Below are positions 17,261 to 24,844 of a DNA stretch of 64,000 nt, piece by piece. Where the stretch lies: NCBI RefSeq assembly GCF_020084865.1, contig NZ_CP071953.1, positions 1,798,001-1,862,000 of the forward strand, written 5' to 3'. The notes below the pieces were generated by a model, which was given only the letters and a program-made list of their open reading frames with translations, had not been told where the DNA came from and ran no database searches. Source of the DNA: Candidatus Kaistella beijingensis. GTDB taxonomy: Bacteria > Bacteroidota > Bacteroidia > Flavobacteriales > Weeksellaceae. Positions within the stretch are counted from its first letter, which is position 1; the number at the start of each line of letters is the position of its first letter. Both the position numbers and the translations under genes were made by a program.

Positions 17261-18448
17261 TCAGTCAATCTTTCTTCGGATCAGGTAGCCGTACACCTGG
17301 AGTTTCGGATGCTTGATTCTTTCATACTTGAGCCTGGTGAGCGCCTTTCCGACCTTGATGTTGTTCAATCTTAAATTCAGGGCGTTGTTCATTGCCACAA
17401 CGATGTCCGTCGCCGTAAGAAAGTCCTTGATATCCTTCGATTTCTCGAAGTGTGCGGAAACGATTTCCTGCTCAAGTGAAAGCTGGGAAAACTGCTCGTT
17501 CCTCAGCTCATTAGCCTCTATGTCCGAGAGCGTCATTTCCGGTTGGTAATTTTTTCTTTCAAAAGCATTGTGGTACGCCTGCGCCCATACCTTGTCTATG
17601 TCTATTTCTTTGGAATAATTGAAGTCAATGCTTAAAACTTCGAAAACCAGCCACCTTACGCTTCCTGTCTCGTCGGTAAGGAAATCTGTTCTGTTGGTGG
17701 AGGCAACAAAGGAACATATCCTATCCATGTTCTCCGGCTTCCGTCCGTAAGGCACCCTTACTTTTGCGCCGCCCATCGAGATGAAGGATTTCAGAGTGTT
17801 GACATCCGATTTGGACAGGACGGCCAGCTCGTCCGCATTGAGGATGAAATTTTTGCAGATGGCAATGATGCCGTCCTTGTCCACTGTGACATTTTCGGAA
17901 TAATAACCCTTGAGCCCGTCCGGGATGAGGAACCGCAGGAAGGTGGTTTTGCCCGTGTTCTGTTTGGAGCTTGCCAGCACGAGGCACTGCTTGTTGACAT
18001 AGTCTTTCTTCAATGCGCAAAGCACGGCGCGGGTCAGCCACTTCTCGAGATGGTAGTGGAACGCTTCGCTGTCGTTGGTCCGAACAAATCCCGCCAGCTT
18101 CCGGATATGGTCTTCGCCGTCCCAGCCCGCGAGTTTTTTAAAGTATTCCGCTATCGGGTTGTATCTCTTTATCAGGTGGCTCCGTACTAGGATCTCCAAC
18201 TTCTGCATGGTGATCTGCATCCCGGCCTGTACGAGTTCTATCAGCAGGGAGTTGATGTTTAGCTCTGTCCAGTCGTCCTTTCCCTTGAGCGATATTTCTA
18301 TCTCCAGGGCGATGGCGTTAAAGCGAAGGTCATACTTGCTTTCCAGATACTTCATCACCATATCGAAAATGGTAGTGGTCTCGGAAGCGGTTTGGTAGAG
18401 TACTGGGATTTTTTGCTCTTCAGCCGGCTTGTTGGTTATTTCTTCCAT
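17261..18448 (-). CDS. VapE-family (virulence-associated E) AAA+ ATPase
   Basis: 395-residue protein of the VapE family (PF05272), a phage/plasmid-type helicase-like ATPase used in replication of genomic islands. Walker A is A-S-S-K-Q-N-T-G-K-T (159-168), Walker B N-A-D-E-L (204-208), and the conserved T-N-R-T-D-F block with R-W lies at about 251-266. The gene is distinctly GC-richer in codon choice than the flanking core genome. It overlaps the helix-turn-helix gene by 13 bp. Confidence 0.92.
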   Translation of the reverse strand: MEEITNKPAEEQKIPVLYQTASETTTIFDMVMKYLESKYDLRFNAIALEIEISLKGKDDWTELNINSLLIELVQAGMQITMQKLEILVRSHLIKRYNPIAEYFKKLAGWDGEDHIRKLAGFVRTNDSEAFHYHLEKWLTRAVLCALKKDYVNKQCLVLASSKQNTGKTTFLRFLIPDGLKGYYSENVTVDKDGIIAICKNFILNADELAVLSKSDVNTLKSFISMGGAKVRVPYGRKPENMDRICSFVASTNRTDFLTDETGSVRWLVFEVLSIDFNYSKEIDIDKVWAQAYHNAFERKNYQPEMTLSDIEANELRNEQFSQLSLEQEIVSAHFEKSKDIKDFLTATDIVVAMNNALNLRLNNIKVGKALTRLKYERIKHPKLQVYGYLIRRKID

Positions 18449-18777
18449 CGCTCCAGAATTTCCTGCTCGAATGCATCGTAGTCATCATTTTGTATTTCCT
18501 CCACATTATCCCCCAGAAGATAAGCTTCCAGATCTTCTTTGCGAAAGTAGATTTTCTTTTGCCCCTTCTTTTTGTAGGCCTTCAGTTTGCCGTGGTGTTT
18601 GAGTTGGTAGAGATAGTCCGGATCCAGGTTGAGGAACAGCGCGGCCTCTTCCTTGGAATAGATCTTCTTGGTTCCGAGGGCGAGCATCTGTAGCGCCTTG
18701 GAGGTAAACTCTTTTTGCGAGTTTACCAAGGTGGACATTTGGCTTTCTAGCGCAGCTAGTCTTTCTTGGTCTTTCAT
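18436..18777 (-). CDS. Helix-turn-helix (excisionase-like) DNA-binding protein
   Basis: 113-residue protein starting at the ATG at 18777; a longer frame exists only with a TTG start at 18813. The helical N-terminus is followed by an HTH_17/MerR-like motif (about 40-90: Y-S-K-E-E-A-A-L-F-L-N-L then Y-F-R-K-E-D-L-E-A-Y-L). In Bacteroidota mobile elements this gene is the usual first gene before vapE and acts as a regulator or recombination directionality factor. The overlap with vapE supports coupling. Confidence 0.85.
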   Translation of the reverse strand: MKDQERLAALESQMSTLVNSQKEFTSKALQMLALGTKKIYSKEEAALFLNLDPDYLYQLKHHGKLKAYKKKGQKKIYFRKEDLEAYLLGDNVEEIQNDDYDAFEQEILERWKK

Positions 18778-18826
18778 TTCGTTGAATTTTGTTGAGGCCA
18801 AGATATTTCCCAAAGAAATAGCCGCC

Positions 18827-18936
18827 TAAAAGCGACTTAAAAAGTTTTTTGTAAAATAAAACAACCTAAAGAAATGTGCGTTCAATAGGAGGTTTTGTTT
18901 TATAATGGTTTAGTCAATAAACCATTAAAAGCGACT
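18827..18936. repeat. Direct and inverted repeats upstream of the helix-turn-helix gene
   Basis: TAAAAGCGACT occurs at 18827-18837 and again at 18926-18936. Between them AATGGTTTA (18904-18912) and TAAACCATT (18918-18926) form a perfect 9-bp inverted repeat with a 5-base loop. The site lies just upstream of the helix-turn-helix gene and is a natural operator for it, or an excision-control site. Confidence 0.45.
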
Positions 18937-19010
18937 AACTGTCACCTTTATAATTCTGTTTATCAGACAAATATGATTTTTAAAGAGAAAATGTTTTTTT
19001 GGATTTTAGA

Positions 19011-19946
19011 CTATATATCATCCTGAACATCGCTGTTGGAAAGATATTTTGAGAGGTTCCTGCTGTTTATTGGCTCTTCTGCGATATTTCCGAGCCTGTC
19101 TTTTGCCGAGGTGACGGCGTTGATAATTTTGCAGGTTTCGGCTTGGGTTATTGTGCCGGATTTACAACTTTCCATAACATTAGTAAAGGTCGAGAAAAAG
19201 TCCAAAATAGGCTGTACGCTCACGCCGTTCCTTGCAGGCTTTGTAAACAGAATCTTTCCAGAGTTTTTCTTCCGCAGTAAAAAGTCCGATAAATCCCTCT
19301 CGGAATCTTTAGAAATAAAATAATCCCGCAAAATGTCATCAATGACCATATTCGGATTCTTTTTTATTTCAAAAGCAAAATCGGATTCCTGTAGGATAAT
19401 ATTGTTGTGTTTTGCGAGTTCGTTGGTTTCAGATAAAATGATTTGTTGATTATTTAATTCGTTTGAAATCTTAGTGCCAACTTTCAAAAATTCTCTTTTT
19501 AACTCATTGGAATGGTGTTCTATTTTATCTGCCGCGTCTTGCTTTTCTCGGAACTCAAACCTTTCGCTATAACTGTTTTTCTTGAATTTTTTGAATGCCT
19601 GAATTGGCTTAAATGGGTGTTCCATTTTTACCTCGAACAGTATTACGGCAAGAATTTGAAGAATGATATAGAATAGGATTTGGGTAAAGTCGATCTTCTC
19701 GGCATGGATATCTTCCAGTATTTTCCCGCCCCAGAAAAAGGAAAGCGACAATGAAACCAAAAATAAATTCAAAACGATTAAAAACCGCTGGGTGTTCCAG
19801 TCGTTATACCAGTTTGCCCTTTCCTTGGAGTAATAGTTTATCGCAAACGGACTGAACGCAAACCAAAGCCGCCCTGCAAGATAGAAGGGGACAAGGATTG
19901 TAAAGGTTACCATTAGAATATATGTTGCGATATAGAAGTCAGTCAT
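19011..19946 (-). CDS. Membrane protein of unknown function at the tRNA-proximal end of the island
   Basis: 311 residues with three predicted membrane helices in the first 110 residues (about 5-27, 53-72, 86-106), then a cytoplasmic region of about 200 residues rich in charged helices (125-190), then a compact C-terminal domain. No motif I recognise. It is read leftwards from its own promoter and sits between the tRNA-Asn gene and the helix-turn-helix gene, a position usually held by an integrase or cargo. Membrane-anchored proteins with a soluble C-terminal domain are common among defence cargo, but nothing here proves that. Confidence 0.6.
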   Translation of the reverse strand: MTDFYIATYILMVTFTILVPFYLAGRLWFAFSPFAINYYSKERANWYNDWNTQRFLIVLNLFLVSLSLSFFWGGKILEDIHAEKIDFTQILFYIILQILAVILFEVKMEHPFKPIQAFKKFKKNSYSERFEFREKQDAADKIEHHSNELKREFLKVGTKISNELNNQQIILSETNELAKHNNIILQESDFAFEIKKNPNMVIDDILRDYFISKDSERDLSDFLLRKKNSGKILFTKPARNGVSVQPILDFFSTFTNVMESCKSGTITQAETCKIINAVTSAKDRLGNIAEEPINSRNLSKYLSNSDVQDDI

Positions 19947-19972
19947 AGATAACGTACTAAAATATTCTTACA

Positions 19973-19980
19973 CAAAAATA
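19973..19980 (-). promoter_or_regulatory. Putative -7 element for the 311-residue membrane gene
   Basis: The minus strand reads TATTTTTG, a match to TAnnTTTG, 26 bp upstream of the ATG at 19946. No TTG is found at the -33 spacing. Confidence 0.4.
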
Positions 19981-20000
19981 GCATTAAAATAAAATACTTT

Positions 20001-20020
20001 TGTTCGTGAAATGTTCGTGA
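20001..20020. repeat. Direct repeat next to the putative attachment region
   Basis: TGTTCGTGA occurs at 20001-20009 and 20012-20020, one helical turn apart, between the tRNA-Asn terminator and the promoter of the 311-residue gene. It could be an operator or an integrase arm site. Confidence 0.35.
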
Positions 20021-20026
20021 CAAATA

Positions 20027-20059
20027 TAAAAAAAGACACTCACATTTCTGTAAGTGTCT
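20027..20059 (-). terminator. Rho-independent terminator of tRNA-Asn
   Basis: On the minus strand a hairpin (AGACACT pairs with AGTGTCT, with one mismatch then two more pairs) is followed by a run of T, 12 bp beyond the tRNA 3' end. Orientation and T-run fit termination of the tRNA transcript. Confidence 0.75.
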
Positions 20060-20070
20060 CATTTTCAGTG

Positions 20071-20144
20071 CTCCTCTTGCTGGGCTCGAACCAGCGACCC
20101 TCTGATTAACAGTCAGATGCTCTAACCAACTGAGCTAAAGAGGA
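20071..20144 (-). tRNA. tRNA-Asn (GUU)
   Basis: 74-nt tRNA on the minus strand. The 7-bp acceptor stem (TCCTCTT / AAGAGGA) is complete, the D-loop region contains AGCTCAGTTGGTTAGAGC, the anticodon loop CTGTTAA gives anticodon GTT, and the T-arm contains GGTTCGAGCC. The discriminator is G and CCA is not encoded. Its 3' end faces the mobile island, the usual layout for an element integrated in a tRNA 3' end. Confidence 0.95.
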
Positions 20145-20218
20145 ATTTTGCTCTTTGCGTTAAGCGTTTGCAAATATAAAAACTTTTTAATTACTGCCAA
20201 AATTATTTTTAGAAATTT

Positions 20219-21556
20219 TTAAAATTTTCCAGTAATCCACTTCACAATATCGTTCCCGAAGATTAGAACCATTAATCCAAGAAGGAAAATTACTCCGATC
20301 ATTTGCGCGTTTTCAAGCACTTTTTGCGGAACCGGTTTTCCCGTGATCATTTCCCACAAGGTAAACATTACGTGACCGCCGTCTAAGCCCGGAATTGGAA
20401 TCAAATTAAGGAAAGCCAACCAAACTGAAAACATCGCCGTAAAGCTCCAGAAAAATTCCCAATTGATGGTTTCCGGCATTTGTTTGATGATTCCGATTGG
20501 TCCCGAAACTTTTTTGTAACCTTGAGTTTTGCTGTTGAAAACAATTTTAAACTGCTTAATCTGCATCGTCAAAACATCAATTGTTCTTTGGAAACCTCTT
20601 GGAATTGCCCCTAGTAATGAATATTTTTTTGTGACTTGTGATTTTTCAAATTCTTTTTGAGCAACATTGGTATCGGTACTAAATCCGATTTTTCCTTTGT
20701 TGTCAACTTTGACATCAATTTTTTGCGGAGCATTATTTCTCTCGATGTCTAAAGAAATATTTTGATTTTTATACTTCTCGAGTTCTGGTCCCAACTCGTC
20801 AAAAAACGCAATAGGTTTTCCATTAACACCAACAATTTTGTCACCTTTCAACAATCCAGCTGCTTTCGCTGTTCCGTTTTGGAAAAGACTGTCAATCACA
20901 GCGGGAAATCGTGGACTAAAATAAGCTTTCGCCTCACTTTGCGCCAAAACTGCCGCGACTCCATCTTCATTGATTGGGAAAGTAATTTCTTTTCCTTCCC
21001 GTAAAACGGTTGCATTGTTTGCAAAAAGCATGTTGATGGTGGAAGTCTCCATTCTTTCGGCAGGTTTACCATCGATTTTCAAAATTTTATCTCCGGTTTT
21101 CAAGCCCATTTTTTGCCCGGCGTCAGAAACCGCAACTCCGTTCTCAAACTTCGCATTGTCGTGGAAAGTTTCGCCTTTAAAATAGCTTAATGAGGAATAA
21201 ATAAACCAAGCCAAAAAGAAATTCACGGTAACTCCACCCAACATGATGATTAATCTTTGCCATGCCGGTTTGCTTCGGAATTCCCAAGGTTCTGCGGGTT
21301 TTTTCAGTTGCTCGGTGTCCATGCTTTCATCCACCATTCCGGCAATTTTCACATATCCTCCAAAAGGTAACCAGCCGATTCCGTATTCAGTTTCACCCAC
21401 TTTCTTCTTCACTAATGAAAACCATGGGTCAAAGAAAAGGTAGAACTTTTCGACTTTGGTCTTGAAATATTTTGCGGGGATAAAATGTCCCAATTCATGC
21501 AGAATAACAAGGATTGAAATACTTAATATGAATTGAAATAATTGTATTAAAGTCAT
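20219..21556 (-). CDS. rseP: RIP metalloprotease RseP (site-2 protease)
   Basis: Inner-membrane zinc protease that cleaves membrane proteins such as anti-sigma factors. The 445 residues have H-E-L-G-H at 20-24 in the first helix, PDZ-like domains in the periplasmic region (about 130-300), and the second active-site motif N-L-I-P-I-P-G-L-D-G-G-H near the C-terminus. It is the first clearly core gene to the right of the tRNA, with a promoter at 21583-21613. Confidence 0.95.
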   Translation of the reverse strand: MTLIQLFQFILSISILVILHELGHFIPAKYFKTKVEKFYLFFDPWFSLVKKKVGETEYGIGWLPFGGYVKIAGMVDESMDTEQLKKPAEPWEFRSKPAWQRLIIMLGGVTVNFFLAWFIYSSLSYFKGETFHDNAKFENGVAVSDAGQKMGLKTGDKILKIDGKPAERMETSTINMLFANNATVLREGKEITFPINEDGVAAVLAQSEAKAYFSPRFPAVIDSLFQNGTAKAAGLLKGDKIVGVNGKPIAFFDELGPELEKYKNQNISLDIERNNAPQKIDVKVDNKGKIGFSTDTNVAQKEFEKSQVTKKYSLLGAIPRGFQRTIDVLTMQIKQFKIVFNSKTQGYKKVSGPIGIIKQMPETINWEFFWSFTAMFSVWLAFLNLIPIPGLDGGHVMFTLWEMITGKPVPQKVLENAQMIGVIFLLGLMVLIFGNDIVKWITGKF

Positions 21557-21582
21557 TGATTTTAATTAAAATTAAAGATTTG

Positions 21583-21613
21583 CGAAGATACGAATTATCA
21601 AAAGCATGCCAAA
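21583..21613 (-). promoter_or_regulatory. Promoter of rseP
   Basis: The minus strand carries TTG (21613-21611), a 20-bp spacer, then TATCTTCG (21590-21583), a one-mismatch match to the Bacteroidota consensus, 26 bp upstream of the rseP start at 21556. Confidence 0.5.
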
Positions 21614-21614
21614 T

Positions 21615-21643
21615 AAAAAAGGTCCTCATTTTGAGAACCTTTT
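21615..21643 (-). terminator. Terminator of the outer-membrane barrel gene
   Basis: Hairpin with arms AAAGGT (21619-21624) and ACCTTT (21638-21643), an inner CTCA/TGAG pairing and one mismatch. It is followed on the minus strand by a T-run, 19 bp after the stop at 21663. The A-run and T-run on both sides could make it bidirectional. It overlaps the spacing used by the rseP promoter. Confidence 0.7.
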
Positions 21644-21662
21644 GTCATATATTAAAGTGTTT

Positions 21663-22103
21663 TTAGAAATTGAAAGAAACTCCTAAAGATCCATTATTTC
21701 CAAACTCTCCGTAAACACCTACATTATTGTTGAAGAAATACCTAACTCCAAGATGCGCTCCGAAACCGAAATCTTTACCAAGAACTCCCAAATTTACACC
21801 TGGATAGATATCCCATTTTTCAGGAAGAGAAAGTGGCTCTTGTAAATGGAAACCTACTCGTCCGAAGAAGAAAATATTGTTGTCTTTGTTTCCATCCTTG
21901 TAACCGTCAAAATATACATTTGCTCCCGCTCCGATTGATACAATTTTACCTAAACCGTAATCATAGGTTCCGGTAATTCCGTTTCCGTAACCCCATCCGT
22001 TGAACCCTACTTGAAGTTTTTGATCACCCTTTCCGTTCCAAGCTTGTGCAAATGCAGACTGTCCTAAAAAGAACATTGTGCATACTAATAGTAACTTTTT
22101 CAT
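21663..22103 (-). CDS. Small outer-membrane beta-barrel protein (DUF6646-like)
   Basis: 146-residue exported protein (signal peptide about 1-19) with alternating Gly/Tyr/Phe strands ending in a C-terminal Phe (G-V-S-F-N-F), typical of small outer-membrane barrels. It resembles the DUF6646 family of Flavobacteriia. It stands alone with its own -7 element upstream and the terminator at 21615-21643. Function unknown. Confidence 0.75.
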   Translation of the reverse strand: MKKLLLVCTMFFLGQSAFAQAWNGKGDQKLQVGFNGWGYGNGITGTYDYGLGKIVSIGAGANVYFDGYKDGNKDNNIFFFGRVGFHLQEPLSLPEKWDIYPGVNLGVLGKDFGFGAHLGVRYFFNNNVGVYGEFGNNGSLGVSFNF

Positions 22104-22221
22104 AATTTAAGATTTTAATGTTATGCTTTCGAGCAATCAAAAATAAGACCAAAGGTAAAATCGTTTAGTTCAGACTGTTTAAAATTTTGTATATTTAATG
22201 GCCATTTTCATTAATATCATT

Positions 22222-22983
22222 ATGAATAGTTTAAAAATTGCAGGATTAAATTTGGACATCTTGTGGAAACAAAAAGAAAAAAATTATGTTAAAATCGACC
22301 AGTATTTTGTTAAAATCTCTTCAGACTTACTGATTCTCCCCGAAATGTTTTCCACAGGATTTTACATGAACCCTGAAGAAATTGCAGACCGAAATCAGGA
22401 AACCTTATCCTGGATGAAAAGTTTTGCACAAGAAAAGAATACCGCAATTTGCGGAAGCGCTTCCATTGAGGAAAATGGAAAATTTTACAACCGTTTTTAT
22501 TTTGTAGAAGCCAACGGAAACTACCATCATTACGATAAAAGACACCTGTTTTCTTTTTCAGGAGAAAATAAAACCTACTCTTCAGGAAACGAGAGAGTCA
22601 TTGTCAATTTTAAAGGATGGAGAATTTTGTTGCAGGTTTGCTATGACTTAAGATTTCCTGTGTTTGCAAGAAACAATGATGATTACGATGCCATTCTTTA
22701 TGTGGCAAATTGGCCTGAACCAAGAATTGATGCTTGGAAAACTTTGCTGAAAGCAAGAGCCATTGAAAACCAATGTTATGTTTTTGGTCTGAACAGGATT
22801 GGGACCGATGCAAATAATTTGAATTATCCTGAAAGTTCTTATTGCTTCTTTGCTGATGGAAGCGTGGTTTCTACGCTGGAAAACAATATCGTTTCCGCAG
22901 AATTTGATGCTGAAAAATTAAAAGCGTTTCAAGACAAATTTCAGTTTTTAAATGATAGAGATTCTTTTGAAATCAAAGATTAA
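22222..22983 (+). CDS. Nitrilase-family amidohydrolase (omega-amidase-like)
   Basis: 253-residue carbon-nitrogen hydrolase with the catalytic triad Glu41 (L-P-E-M-F), Lys105 (D-K-R-H-L-F) and Cys139 (L-Q-V-C-Y-D-L-R-F-P). The short length and these motifs fit the YafV/NIT2 omega-amidase group, which removes the amide from alpha-ketoglutaramate and similar compounds. The ATG at 22222 is preferred over 22198 because a TATATTTA element lies immediately before 22198 and the family starts near this point. Its end overlaps the convergent thioredoxin gene by 4 bp. Confidence 0.88.
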   Translation: MNSLKIAGLNLDILWKQKEKNYVKIDQYFVKISSDLLILPEMFSTGFYMNPEEIADRNQETLSWMKSFAQEKNTAICGSASIEENGKFYNRFYFVEANGNYHHYDKRHLFSFSGENKTYSSGNERVIVNFKGWRILLQVCYDLRFPVFARNNDDYDAILYVANWPEPRIDAWKTLLKARAIENQCYVFGLNRIGTDANNLNYPESSYCFFADGSVVSTLENNIVSAEFDAEKLKAFQDKFQFLNDRDSFEIKD

Positions 22984-23282
22984 TTGGCAAATTTTTTTAG
23001 AAGTTCCGTCAAGGTATTCACATCATGAACGCCGCTTTCTTTCCAAAGCAAATCGCCATTTTTGAAAACCGCCAAAGTGGGTACGCCGCGAACCCCATAC
23101 TCTGCTGCAATAGCAGGGAATTGATCGACATCAATTTTTACAATTCTTGCCAATTCACCAACATTTTCTTTTACCGTTTTTAAAACGGAGGACTGCACTT
23201 TACACGGACCACACCAAGTGGCGAAAAAATCGATTAATACAGGTCTTTCCGAGTTGATAAGTTCTTTAAATTTTTGAGACAT
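22980..23282 (-). CDS. Thioredoxin
   Basis: 100-residue single-domain thioredoxin with the active site W-C-G-P-C at 23-27 and the cis-Pro segment G-V-P-T-L at about 75-79. It lies next to sulfur-handling genes read in the same direction and would reduce persulfides or rhodanese products as well as general disulfides. It is preceded by a tandem 14-bp repeat (23293-23320). Confidence 0.93.
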   Translation of the reverse strand: MSQKFKELINSERPVLIDFFATWCGPCKVQSSVLKTVKENVGELARIVKIDVDQFPAIAAEYGVRGVPTLAVFKNGDLLWKESGVHDVNTLTELLKKFAN

Positions 23283-23292
23283 CGCTTATTAT

Positions 23293-23320
23293 AAATGATA
23301 ATTGGTAAATGATAATTGAT
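23293..23320. repeat. Tandem 14-bp repeat (two 7-bp units) upstream of thioredoxin
   Basis: AAATGATAATTGGT (23293-23306) is followed directly by a 13/14 identical copy (23307-23320). It lies 11 bp upstream of the thioredoxin start on the minus strand and belongs to the group of short-period arrays next to start codons in this window. Confidence 0.7.
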
Positions 23321-23364
23321 ATTTTTCGCAGCAAATTTTAGTCCAAATACCTTAAACTAAAGTT

Positions 23365-23574
23365 TTAGTTTTGAAGTTCGGAATCTTTTTTCTGAAGGGG
23401 AATTTCGCAGTTTCCCGATGCACATCCGAAACGGAAAACCGCCATCGAAATGAAATAAAGTCCAAACGGAATCATCCACCAGGTTCTGTCGTTAATTGCG
23501 ACTAAAACGAAGAAAATTCCACCAATCAGGTAAATAATTCTTCTAAAATTCCAATTTGACAAGTAGTTTTTCAT
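23365..23574 (-). CDS. Small membrane protein of the sulfur cluster (DUF2892-like)
   Basis: 69 residues with two hydrophobic segments (about 12-28, 32-48) and a C-G-C...C pattern after the second (F-G-C-A-S-G-N-C). It resembles the short YgaP/DUF2892 membrane proteins that accompany rhodaneses. It overlaps the rhodanese gene end by 4 bp, so the two are coupled. Function is inferred from neighbours. Confidence 0.65.
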   Translation of the reverse strand: MKNYLSNWNFRRIIYLIGGIFFVLVAINDRTWWMIPFGLYFISMAVFRFGCASGNCEIPLQKKDSELQN

Positions 23575-23882
23575 GAGTTTAATTTATTTTGAAGTGAATC
23601 CCAACCTCCTCCATTGTAAGCTTCGAAACCGTTTTGTTTGAGGATTGCTTTTGCAGACGCGCTTCTCATTCCGCTTGCACAACACGTAACAATCGGTTTT
23701 TTCAAATCCAATTTTTTCATTTCTGCGGCAAGTTGTTGCAACGGAATATTTTTGGAGTTTCTGATATGTCCATTAGAAAATTCTGCGGGAGTTCTCACGT
23801 CAATAATTTGAGCGCCGTTTCGCACCAATTCTTTATAATCAACAGATTTTCCGCCAAATAATTTTTTTATGAAATCAAGCAT
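23571..23882 (-). CDS. Rhodanese-domain sulfurtransferase
   Basis: 103-residue single rhodanese domain with D-V-R-T-P (28-32) and the active-site loop C-A-S-G-M-R-S (68-74), Cys68 being the persulfide carrier. The ATG at 23882 is chosen over one at 23906 because it gives the usual short N-terminus and a short overlap (8 bp) with the upstream gene. It would move sulfane sulfur in the cytoplasm as part of the persulfide cluster. Confidence 0.88.
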   Translation of the reverse strand: MLDFIKKLFGGKSVDYKELVRNGAQIIDVRTPAEFSNGHIRNSKNIPLQQLAAEMKKLDLKKPIVTCCASGMRSASAKAILKQNGFEAYNGGGWDSLQNKLNS

Positions 23883-24084
23883 TTTCTTTCTTTTTAGCGT
23901 TATCAAACATGGAGAACAACAAATAACCCATCAACATTCCGTACACTGAAGAGTTAAAAGGTTTTGAGGTAATCGCACAACTTCCTGTATTACAACCGAT
24001 GAAGTGATAATAAGCGTAACCTAAAATTCCGCCGACAAAAATCCCGATAATCCCTAATTTATATTTTTGAATAAATTCTTTCAT
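23875..24084 (-). CDS. DUF6132 family membrane protein
   Basis: 69 residues with two hydrophobic segments (about 10-28, 45-62) and the conserved I-G-C-N-T-G-S-C-A-I-T-S-K-P motif between them, the signature of the DUF6132 family in Bacteroidota. The Cys pair could carry sulfur or bind metal. It sits between two rhodanese genes, 2 bp from the cupin gene. Confidence 0.8.
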   Translation of the reverse strand: MKEFIQKYKLGIIGIFVGGILGYAYYHFIGCNTGSCAITSKPFNSSVYGMLMGYLLFSMFDNAKKKENA

Positions 24085-24086
24085 TT

Positions 24087-24383
24087 TTACAATACTTGGA
24101 TTACGGTAAATAAATTTTCATCGGAAACTCCTACAACTTCGTGAACCACATCCACAGGAATTTCAAAAGTATCGAATTGTTTTAACAAAATTTGCCGGTC
24201 GTCAAAAACGAAATCTATTTCTCCTTTTAAAACCAACAAAGTCGCAGGAAAAGCGGTGGTATGTTTTTTCAAAACCGCATCCTTTCCCAGTGCAACTGCA
24301 AAATATTTTATTTTGTCGTTTTTTCGGAGATGAAAAACATTCGCCTTTTCTGTACTAAATTCTATATTTTCTAAAATGTTCAT
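24087..24383 (-). CDS. Small cupin-domain protein
   Basis: 98 residues with a single cupin barrel (about 30-95): G-K-D-A-V-L-K-K-H-T-T at the first motif and a second motif with P-V-D-V-V-H-E. Cupins of this size bind metal or small ligands. It overlaps the neighbouring rhodanese gene by 4 bp. Catalytic function is not evident. Confidence 0.8.
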   Translation of the reverse strand: MNILENIEFSTEKANVFHLRKNDKIKYFAVALGKDAVLKKHTTAFPATLLVLKGEIDFVFDDRQILLKQFDTFEIPVDVVHEVVGVSDENLFTVIQVL

Positions 24384-24754
24384 TCTTTTTGATTTTGAAT
24401 TGCCGATACATTTTCTAATGTTTTTGCGCTATAGACATTTTCGATCCCGTGTTTCCGAAGAATGTCTAAAGCTTGTTGCGCCTGAAATCCACGATTGCAA
24501 AATAAAACGGTTTGTTTTTGCTTTCTAAAAAAATCGAGATTACTTTCAATTTCCGCTAATGGAATATTGACTGCGTTTTTTGCGGTTTTCTGTTCAAATT
24601 CTCCCTGCATTCTAACATCAACTAAAGTGGTTTCGGGATTGTTGACCATTTCTACCATGTTGACATTCTGAGTTGAAGTGGGCGGAATCGTCGTCTTACA
24701 TGAGACCGTCAGAAAACCGATTATCATAAAACCAATTAGGATGTTGCTTTTCAT
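24380..24754 (-). CDS. Rhodanese-domain lipoprotein
   Basis: 124-residue lipoprotein (signal ends L-T-V-S-C) carrying a rhodanese domain with D-V-R-M-Q and active-site loop C-N-R-G-F-Q. The ATG at 24754 was chosen because it opens the lipoprotein signal; the frame continues upstream to 24841 without a signal-like sequence. It would handle sulfane sulfur at the cell surface or periplasm. Confidence 0.85.
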   Translation of the reverse strand: MKSNILIGFMIIGFLTVSCKTTIPPTSTQNVNMVEMVNNPETTLVDVRMQGEFEQKTAKNAVNIPLAEIESNLDFFRKQKQTVLFCNRGFQAQQALDILRKHGIENVYSAKTLENVSAIQNQKE

Positions 24755-24844
24755 TTTTAATCTTTTTAAAAAATTCACCAAAAGAATTCTCTCTGAAAGA
24801 ATTTCACCGCCGAAGTCGAATTCGCAGCGATGAAAATTCACTCT

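Noticed and set aside
19947..20218. Integrase gene fragment near the tRNA
   Set aside because: No tyrosine-recombinase motifs (R...HxxR...Y) in any frame of this stretch.
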